In this document: in pieces, positions 57,555 to 64,000 of the stretch
Layout of the letters: each line of letters opens with the position of its first letter
How positions within the stretch are numbered: the stretch's first letter is position 1
Source: Channa striata
Taxonomy: Eukaryota; Chordata; Actinopteri; Anabantiformes; Channidae
Reading direction: 5' to 3'
Assembly (NCBI GenBank): GCA_033026295.1
Contig: CM065173.1
Span: 1,488,001 to 1,552,000 of the forward strand
DNA: 64,000 bases
The notes under the pieces: generated by a model
Databases searched by the model: none
Told to the model about the DNA's origin: nothing
The model's input: the letters and a program-made list of their open reading frames with translations, nothing else
Position numbers and translations under genes: made by a program

Positions 57555-57703
57555 TTCAAGGTTCTGCTGGAGGTTTCTTCTATTAAAGTCAGTGATTTTT
57601 CGCTCTACATCTGTACAGTCTTGACTTTATTATGTAGAGTGCCTTAAAATGACAATGTGGGGCATTGATGTGATATAAATAAAGTTATATTGAATTAAAT
57701 TAC
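57555..57703 (+). mobile_element. Decayed L2-type LINE 3' terminus
   Basis: GGTTCTGCTGGAGGTTTCTT, CAGTCTTGACTTTATTATGT, GAGTGCCTTAAAATGAC and GATATAAATAAAGTTATATTG are plus-strand L2 3'-end landmarks with a small internal deletion. Confidence 0.75.
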
Positions 57704-57710
57704 TCTGGTT

Positions 57711-57912
57711 TCATCTTATAGTCCAAAGACATGCATGTTAGGTTAATTGGTGACTCTAAATTACCTGTAGGTGTGAATGTGAGTGTGAATGGTTGTCTCT
57801 CTGTGTTTGCCCTGAGATAAGCTGAAACCTGTCCAAGGTGGATCCCGCCTTTCAGCCAATGATAGCTGGGATGGGCTCTAAACAGAATAAATGGCTGTTA
57901 GATAGATGGACT
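57711..57912 (+). repeat. SINE (family 2), 3' half
   Basis: AGTCCAAAGACATGCATGTT, GGTTAATTGGTGACTCTAAA, GGTGTGAATGTGAGTGTGAA, AAACCTGTCCAAGGTGGATC, GCTGGGATGGGCTC and the GATAGATGGA tail. Truncated 5', so the polymerase III head is missing. Confidence 0.7.
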
Positions 57913-57914
57913 AT

Positions 57915-59400
57915 TTATAATATTTTAATAATGATAACATGTTAATGGTTTATGTACGTATGTAATTGTTTTTCTATAAATTGGTATGTGTCTAAGTAAA
58001 ACTTCTATTTAAATAGTCTACGAAGAAGAGTGCTTTTTTGTTTTTGTTGGCAGAACACTGATATTTACAGCTTTCACTTCCTGTCTTGCTTCTTGTATTT
58101 AGTTAGCGTAGAAAGGAGATCCCGGGGTTTCTCTGTGACCTTGCCTCATATAGCATCTTGTAGATGCTTGGTTTTTACGCATTGGGTGGAAGCACACCCA
58201 TTATTTTAAAAAATATTCTAGTCCAAAACTGAAGGAGTCAAGGCATAAAAATAATTGGAGCCCAAGGGGTAATATTTGCTCTACTGAAATGATAATTATC
58301 TTATGGTCGATGTGTGCTGATAAGTGCAATCCAACATTATATTTTTATCAACGAGGGTCTATGGAGGCAATTGTATTTCGTGCATGTATCCAGTCTCACT
58401 GGTAACACCAACAACATATTTTCCATTGCAGGGCATTCCCCTGATTACATTTACATTTTCCTGCACTAATGCATTGTCCAAATCTGTTATTCACTGATAA
58501 GTTAATACTCTTCTTTATCTGCTCGCTTTAAGAGAAAAGTGTCTTCAACATTATTTTCCCAATTTAGTTGCCCGGTATAGTCACAGGTAGAAAAGCGCCA
58601 TATAAGTGCCATTGACCATTCTTAGCTGTATCAATAAAAATACTATGGTCATAGTATTATATAATTATCAAGGAATCATTTCAGTAATTTTCTTAAGTAA
58701 TTGTATTGACCACCACAAGACTGTAAACCAAGAGTAATGTTGTCTACTCACGTTTGGTTAGTTATTCGGCAGCCTGGATTAGCTTGTCCCTCCATGCCAT
58801 ATATCTTCGTTGGCTGGTCAATATGATGCACCAAGCTGCTGTCCCCTTTTAATTTTCCACTTAAAACATGTTAATAATAAATTTGATATTGCAAGGAATA
58901 TGCAGTAAACTTTGTTTACTCTTACTATGCCATCAATTAAAAAAAATCTTAGTGGTTAATTTTGCATTATTGTGTCTACTTCCTGTCTACCTTTGATAAT
59001 CAGGTGACCTGAGGCTATGCTTTAATTGGCAGGTTCAGATTTTTTCCACAGGGCATTTAAATGTTTCTGACCTTCTGTGAGTGGACAGTTTTCTGGTCTT
59101 TCTCTGTGTCCCACCGCCTGTAGCTATGTCAGCAATATTACTGCAGGAGGAGGAGAGGGGAAGTGGAGCCAATAAAGAACATAAAATCATTTTTTACAGG
59201 GTGAAGAAAAACAAGGATCAGGGAGCTGGGATTAAGCAGGAGGCTGCTGAGTTAACTATTGTTAGTTTAAGTAGTTGAGTTGTGTTTTTTTTTTTTGTGA
59301 GTGTTTTTAGATTTGGTTTCTCCAATACAACTCCTCTGTGCACCTCAATAATAAACAATTATCACTTTTCTCACAGTTTTTTGGTTCAATCAGTCCATGT
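57915..59400. other. AT-rich unique sequence, no gene seen
   Basis: Only a 33-bp SINE family 1 tail (GGTAGAAAAGCGCCATATAA, about 58586-58618) is recognised. The plus-strand frame 59081-59278 has no known domain. Confidence 0.35.
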
Positions 59401-59404
59401 CTGA

Positions 59405-59612
59405 TAGGGGCTTTGGTGACTCTAAAATTGCCCATAAGTGTGAATGTAAATGCAAATGGTTTTCTGTGTATATCTGTCTGTGTTTGCCCTGGGATGGATT
59501 GCGACTTGTCCAGAGTGGTCCCCACCTCTTGCCCTATCAAGGCTAGAATAGGTTCAAGCCCCCCAAAACCCAAATAGGTTAAGCACTTACAGATAATGGG
59601 TGGATGGATTGA
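59405..59612 (+). repeat. SINE (family 2), 3' half, older copy
   Basis: TTGGTGACTCTAAAATTGCC, AAGTGTGAATGTAAATGCAA, GCCCTGGGATGGATTGCGAC, CTTGTCCAGAGTGGTCCCC and the tail GGGTGGATGGATTGA, in the same order as the 57711 copy. Confidence 0.65.
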
Positions 59613-59614
59613 AT

Positions 59615-60125
59615 CAAGTACTCCACCATGTTTAGAATTTAATTTCATAATAATTTAATTAGTTTTTGCGTCTTCCCAATGTCCTACAGTTTCCTGTTTT
59701 ATTATGTGGATTAGTTGGATGTTTACCTATGCTAAACAGGAACAACTGGCAAGCTTGCAATATAAGTGAAAAAGACGATTCATCCTTGTAAGAAAACAGT
59801 TCCTCTGAGCTGAGAGTTTATTCCTTTGGCACATCTTGCAGCCCATGTTTTGCTAATTATGCCTTGAAAAGGCATTTCAGAGAACATCTAGATCATTGAC
59901 TATAAAGAGAAGACCTTCTATGTAGGTCAACTTATCCTGCTGCTCCATTCACAGTCGATTCCCACAGCTGGGAATGTCAGGTTATCCTGTCTTTTTCACA
60001 AAGACTGTTTTAAACTATTTGTATTATTTTTCTAACCACAACTTAAAACCCGGAGCATGAGGCAAAGCTTCATTAACAATCTCAGTGAGAAATCTAATGC
60101 CGTACATATGCAAAACTAGCCAACA
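59615..60125. other. Spacer, nothing recognised
   Basis: Unique-looking DNA next to the truncated end of the Gypsy element. No LTR is recognisable here. Confidence 0.3.
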
Positions 60126-60179
60126 ATGTCGTTGATGATCTTTGTCCGTCCAGCCACCTTTGGTATGGTGTTCATGGTA

Positions 60180-60856
60180 GTAGCGTTTCACACATATAAC
60201 CTGCTAGCTGGGAAAATCCCTGGATAAACCTTCTGTAGTAGCTGCAAAATCCTAAGAATGACCTCAAATCTTTAACTGTAGTGGGAACTGGTCACTGCTT
60301 CACTGGTGCTACTTTGCTATGCCCTCAGCTGAAATGTGGTGACCAAGGAAACGCACACTGGACTGGAGAAAATGGCATTTCTCCACCTTGACCTTTAACC
60401 CTGTCTCCCTGAGTCTCTGCGACACTGTCTATAGTCGCACCAGGTGGTCTTCAAAGGTTATTGAATAAACTAATATGTCATCCAAGTACACAAGTGTTAT
60501 CTGAAAGACCAAGTCACTCATAGTTGCCTGCATTAACCTCTGGAAAGTGGCTGGCCCGTTGCAAACACCAAATGGAAGCTAGTGTACTCAAATAGGCCAA
60601 AAGGGGTCGTGAAGGATGTCTTGTGTGTGTCTTTTTCATGTACTGCCACCTGATGGTAACCACTGGCAAGGTCGATGGTCGAGAAAAACCTTGCGCCATG
60701 TAAAGCATCAAAGCACTCATCAATGCGGGGCACAAGCACAATAGGTGATGCATAAGCTCTAGTGCTTTCCTTAATCACACCCTTTTTGAGGAGTTGGGTT
60801 ATGTGTTCCCTCACCTCTCTGTACTGTGTTAGCGGTATTTGTCTGTAAGCCTGCAT
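60180..60856 (-). pseudogene. Gypsy reverse transcriptase fragment
   Basis: Minus-strand residues at the N-terminus of the RT include YREVREHITQLLKKGVIKES and YASPIVLVPR. Then comes a jump to FSTIDLASGYHQVAVHEKD (motif A with catalytic Asp), with the KDGSLRLCVDYR-type segment deleted between. A frameshift follows, then LVYLDDILVYS with YLDD at 60477-60488. After a stop, KVEKCHFLQSSVRFLGH-type residues and a final FCSYYRRFI-like remnant near 60230 occur. Catalytic residues survive but the chain does not. Confidence 0.8.
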
Positions 60857-61151
60857 GACGAGGACATCATCTATTTCTGTTTATTTCATCCTTGACCTTA
60901 TCAGTGTAACCTAAGTCTTCATCCTTGAGAGCAAAAACATCTGCATACTGGACCAACAGTGCAGACAACTTAGCCTGTTTGTCTGGCGAGCCACCAATAT
61001 TAACTGTTCTATCAAGGACTGCAGCTCACTGTCTGTCTTTGTCTCCTTCCTGTCTAACGACACTTCCTCATGGTCAGCAGAGATGCAGTTAAAGTGCACC
61101 TCTACTGCCTCCTCAACACACTCAACCACACTGAGAACACCAAGTCTCATC

Positions 61152-61526
61152 CTAGGTGCTAACCACTTCCTGCACCAGGTTCACTACTTGGACTGGAAAG
61201 ACAGGTTTGTTAACCTCCACCAGAGAAGGAACTACCAAAAGACCACTGGGCAATGGCGTGTTAGTAGGCTCTAGTAGCATCAAGGTTTGGTCATCAACAC
61301 ACCTCCTGAGCCCCTTCACATACACTGTGGCCACTGAAGCAGCTGGAACATGTACCACATTTTTACCTGCTATTCTGGCTACAGAGGTATTCTTACCAAT
61401 GTCACAGGTTTGTACTCCCTGAAATGCTTCTCTCCAAGCTGTGTTTAAATCACCTCCAAGGACAGAGTCAAAACTAGCAATAGCCAATTTTCTACATCTC
61501 TTAATCACATTCATTTCAAGTAACAC
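61152..61526 (-). pseudogene. Gypsy protease-RT linker region
   Basis: A 124-residue minus-strand frame between protease and RT, beginning MNVIKRCRKLAIASFD and including VPAASVATVYVKGLRRCVDD. The position matches the spacer of Gypsy Pol. I see no catalytic motif. A stop near 61152 and a frame change follow before RT (further remnants at 60911-61150). Confidence 0.6.
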
Positions 61527-61879
61527 GGAGGGGGTTTTGTCGACTTAGTATCTTCTATTTTTCTATCCTTCTCTTTAGATCCTTCTGAAACTAGCTCTTG
61601 GTTCTCAGGCCTTGGCTCTAATGGGGCTGGATCCCTGACTACTAACAACCCACACTCAGGTATAGTTAACCCCATAGCTTGCACATCTAACTCGATGTAG
61701 CCTATGTAAGGGATTGGCAAGGAGTTAGCCGCAGTTAGCTTTAACCATTTGGCCGTTGGGGCTATGTCTTTGTTTTCACCAAGCAAGTGCTGTTGGAAAA
61801 ATGATTCAGAGATGGTGCTAACCTGGCTTCCAGTATCCAATAGGGCATTAGTCTTAACTTTGCCAACCTCAACTTCCAC
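61511..61879 (-). pseudogene. Gypsy retropepsin (aspartic protease)
   Basis: Minus-strand frame with NALLDTGSQVSTIS, the active-site DTGS at about 61826-61837. Hydrophobic strands and an IPYIGYIELDVQAMGLTIP stretch follow, as in retropepsin folds. It would cleave the Gag-Pol polyprotein. The frame differs from the upstream zinc-knuckle frame, so at least one shift lies near 61880-61920. The end overlaps the linker frame by 16 bp in another phase. Confidence 0.8.
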
Positions 61880-61884
61880 CTCTG

Positions 61885-62211
61885 GACACTTTCCAACTGC
61901 TCGTTCAAAAAATCACTCACGAGTAAGAGTCTTTGAGCCTTTAGCCTCACCTCAGATTGTTCGGCTCTCAGCAACCGAGGAAGCAAGTTTCCCTGTGCAT
62001 CACTGGCAGTGGGATGCCTCTTGGACTTAGACATCTTGCACTCTTTCCCAATATGTCCTACCCCCTTGCTTTTAAAGCAAACAGCTCTCCCATCCTCTGT
62101 GAACTCAAACCTAAATCCAGGCCTCCAACCTGTTTTTGGCTTGTCTCGGAGAGTAATGCTCTGCCTCACCACATTGACTAACTCTCCAATAGCCTTGCCT
62201 TGCTCGGTCAC
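61885..62211 (-). pseudogene. Gypsy gag C-terminal region with damaged zinc knuckle
   Basis: Minus-strand frame containing CFKSKGVGHIGKEC at 62038-62079. A CCHC zinc knuckle would have Cys at the fourth position; here it is Ser, so zinc binding is probably lost. The frame is shifted relative to the gag frame that ends at 62208. Basic residues follow (KMSKSKRH), as expected of a nucleocapsid. Confidence 0.7.
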
Positions 62212-62885
62212 AACCTTTTGGCAACTCTGGTATTACTGGGTCTGTCCTCAAGATACCAGGCAACAGCTTCCTGGCCTACATCTAAAAGCGTTGACCCTGG
62301 CTTCTCCATGATCATTTTGCGCAGCTCCCATCTGAGAGCAGAATCCTTGATTCCCTCCACAAACTGGTCTCTAACTGCTACCTTGGCATTAGACACTGCA
62401 TCTGGTTTTTGCTTAAGTGCTGAGCAGAGGATCTGGGACAATGCATGTGAGTACTCAAAGTAATCTTCACCCTCTAGTTGATGACAGTTATGGAATGTTT
62501 GCAAGAGTAGGGCTACGCTACGTTTTTCCCCATAGCCTTCCCTGAGAAAACTGAAAATTTCCTCAGCTTTTGCTAACTCTTCATCTGTACACAATCTAAC
62601 CTCTTCAAGTGCAGAACCACAGAGGAGAGAGAGAATGAAGTCAGTCTGATCACTTTCACCCAGGCCCCTAGACCTGATAGATCTCTGTACTTCATCAAGA
62701 AACTCATCAACAGAGCGACCATCAACGGTAGCATCACCGCTGAAAGGTTGGATCTGGCGCTCTCTAGGTAAATACACATATGACCGATTACTGCTGCTAC
62801 TTAGAGCAGTTATTTTTGCCATGGCCCGGTCATGTTTGTTACTTAGTTCAGACAGCTTAGCTTGAAGCTCCACAACAGGGTCCAT
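62208..62885 (-). CDS. Gypsy Gag (capsid-like), 225 residues
   Basis: The longest open frame in the window. It starts with MDPVVELQAKLSELSNKHD, a probable short coiled coil, followed by FSGDATVDGRSVDEFLDEVQ and FILSLLCGSALEEVRL. It continues with a helical capsid-type region (LLLQTFHNCHQLEGEDYFEY, an ELRKMIMEK stretch and TLLDVGQEAVAWYL) like retrotransposon Gag and its domesticated relatives. It ends at a stop at 62208, where a frameshift separates it from the nucleocapsid. The start at 62885 is the first Met after the leader and has no competitor. The capsid part is uninterrupted, so the copy is not very old. Confidence 0.75.
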   Translation of the reverse strand: MDPVVELQAKLSELSNKHDRAMAKITALSSSSNRSYVYLPRERQIQPFSGDATVDGRSVDEFLDEVQRSIRSRGLGESDQTDFILSLLCGSALEEVRLCTDEELAKAEEIFSFLREGYGEKRSVALLLQTFHNCHQLEGEDYFEYSHALSQILCSALKQKPDAVSNAKVAVRDQFVEGIKDSALRWELRKMIMEKPGSTLLDVGQEAVAWYLEDRPSNTRVAKRL

Positions 62886-63235
62886 CTCTGCCTACTCATT
62901 ATCTGTGTCTCTTGCTGACATTTTGTGTCTCGGTGTAAAGTTTAACTGGGATCAGGATACAAAAGTCTTTCAGATGCTTGTCAAAGTGGCTGTCTTGCTG
63001 TCCCACAGTCTTCCTCAGTAGATCTTCCTCCACATGGTCCCTATCTTACGTCTTGGTCACCTGCCCAGTCTGCTGCACCTCCAGGAAAGCCTCACCGTTG
63101 TGGATCTCCGGTAAGATCTCCACCGCACCGTGGATCCCTGCCACCACAGTTATTTTATGCACTCTCCCACCGTTATCTAGTTAACTGAACCTAATGTTGG
63201 CTACAAATATTTTATGAACTACCATTTTTGCAGAA
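62886..63235 (-). other. Gypsy leader between primer-binding site and gag
   Basis: About 350 bp of untranslated leader on the minus strand. The plus-strand frame 62978-63184 is antisense and not credible as a gene. Confidence 0.5.
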
Positions 63236-63252
63236 CCCCACTCCTGGCACCA
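63236..63252 (-). promoter_or_regulatory. Putative primer-binding site
   Basis: On the minus strand TGGTGCCAGGAGTGGGG lies three bases after the end of the LTR. It starts with TGG, complementary to a tRNA CCA end. Which tRNA it pairs with was not determined. Confidence 0.55.
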
Positions 63253-63255
63253 AAT

Positions 63256-63728
63256 TGTGTGGCCTGGTGAAAGATAATCAGCCCCGCACACAACAATGTG
63301 TTTTGCGTTTTTTTTATTCTGAAAAAATAAAATTGAAGTTCAATAAAATAAATGATAAAATAAAACATTGAAGCACCGCTCACAGTGCACACCAAGTGCT
63401 TTGGTCGGCTTCACCACTGGTTTACCAGAGTGCAAAAGAATACAAAAGAATACAAAAATAATTGTGGCGGCTCCTTCTAACAACACAAGGAGCACACATA
63501 CTTTGTGTCAGTCATCTTACAATTATGTCTTAACACGGTTTAACATACGGCAGTATGCCACATATACTCATGGCAGACACGCTCTTACAAGAACAACAAT
63601 ACATGACAAATACATCGATCATATAACTGTAAATGAGAACTCTGGATTATCACACAACGATATATTGTCCTTGAGTTGCACTTTCTGTGGAGTGGAGCAG
63701 TGGAGAGGTTATGACAGTTATAATCACA
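63256..63728 (-). repeat. 5' long terminal repeat of the Gypsy element
   Basis: About 473 bp, minus strand, beginning TGTGATTATAACTG and ending GGCCACACA, so with TG/CA ends and a 4-bp TGTG/CACA inverted repeat. AATAAA in CAGAATAAAAAAAAC near 63320 fits the polyadenylation signal. The upper edge is inferred from where the LINE frame breaks; the second LTR is not available for comparison. Confidence 0.6.
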
Positions 63729-64000
63729 CCCCTGCCAGGATACCTTGAAGGTTTGTCCACACGAGTAAGACCAAAGCCAGGCTAAAGCTGATCCAGAGAT
63801 ACCCAATTTAGAGAGTGGAGAAAAAAGGATCTGGTGGTTCACAGTGTCAATAGCTACAGATAGATCTAGTATAATTAAGACAGAAAAGTTACCTGAAGCT
63901 TTAGCAGCCTGTAGGGATTCCACAACAGTCAGAAGTGCTCTCTCTGTGAAGTGACTACTCTTGAAGCCAGAAATGGAAGAAGAGAGACTGGTCTGCAGTT
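63729..64000 (-). pseudogene. L2/CR1-type LINE RT fragment carrying the Gypsy insertion
   Basis: Minus-strand residues ASGNFSVLIILDLSVAIDTV, then NHQILFSPLSKLGISGSALA and SYSCGQTFKVSWQG: motif A and the following fingers/palm of an L2/CR1-type RT from a family different from the other L2 copies. The consensus has AFDTV where this reads AIDTV. It runs off the window end. The frame 63585-63923 passes into the LTR after VSWQG. Confidence 0.7.

Larger units (their letters stand above)
60130..63728 (-). mobile_element. Ty3/Gypsy LTR retrotransposon, 3'-truncated
   Basis: Minus-strand element with 5' LTR (63256-63728), primer-binding site (63236-63252), gag, protease and the first part of reverse transcriptase, ending near 60130. 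Domain order Gag-PR-RT is that of Ty3/Gypsy. RNase H, integrase and the 3' LTR are absent. Frameshifts, stops and an internal RT deletion make it defective. Its 5' LTR edge interrupts a LINE RT frame that continues from 63729. Confidence 0.8.

Noticed and set aside
61749..62463. Plus-strand frames opposite gag and protease
   Set aside because: Antisense to recognised Gypsy Gag and protease; no independent signals.

Overview
This window looks like non-coding teleost fish DNA, probably from a spiny-rayed fish. The evidence is the repeat content. It contains L2-type LINEs with the fish 3' end (a TATATAAATAAAG motif followed by TTGAA-rich tails), Rex1-type, RTE-type and R4/Dong-type LINEs, several Tc1-like transposon families, a hAT element, a Ty3/Gypsy LTR element and two tRNA-headed SINE families. 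There is no bacterial-style gene organisation, no CRISPR array, and no tRNA or rRNA gene that I recognise. Family names come from memory of protein and nucleotide motifs. No search was run.

Layout. 1-4.9 kb: mostly unique, with one transposon end, a SINE relic, an (AT)n microsatellite and a conserved-looking block. 4.9-14 kb: Tc1-like relics with SINEs inside two of them, L2 3' ends, and a Rex1 fragment interrupted by a Tc1 element. 15-19.8 kb: a nested pile in which an RTE fragment sits in a plus-strand L2, which sits in ORF1 of a minus-strand L2, followed by a degraded RTE. 21.5-24.7 kb: Rex1 and L2 fragments with a SINE inside, and a further Tc1 relic. 24.7-32.8 kb: largely unique, with homeodomain-site-rich stretches that resemble conserved non-coding elements. 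33.7-35 kb: an R4/Dong-like LINE fragment. 35.4-35.6 kb: the only candidate host exon, with a P2X7-type C-terminal motif. 36.5-37.3 kb: a hAT element with intact ends and a perfect 8-bp target duplication. 41.8-44.8 kb and 51.3-54.9 kb: L2 and SINE copies. 45-51 kb and 55-60 kb: mostly unique sequence. 60.1-63.7 kb: the 5' half of a Gypsy element (LTR, primer site, gag, protease, RT) on the minus strand, inserted in another LINE reverse transcriptase.

No complete, functional gene is visible. Every recognisable coding region belongs to a mobile element and is truncated, frameshifted or internally deleted. The interest lies in the order of insertions, the L2 ORF1 esterase-like remnants, the CRE/ETS-like tandem repeats at the 5' end of the hAT element, the P2X7-like exon, and the TAATTA-rich blocks, which suggest the regulatory surroundings of a developmental gene outside the window. 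I found no convincing new multi-gene system.
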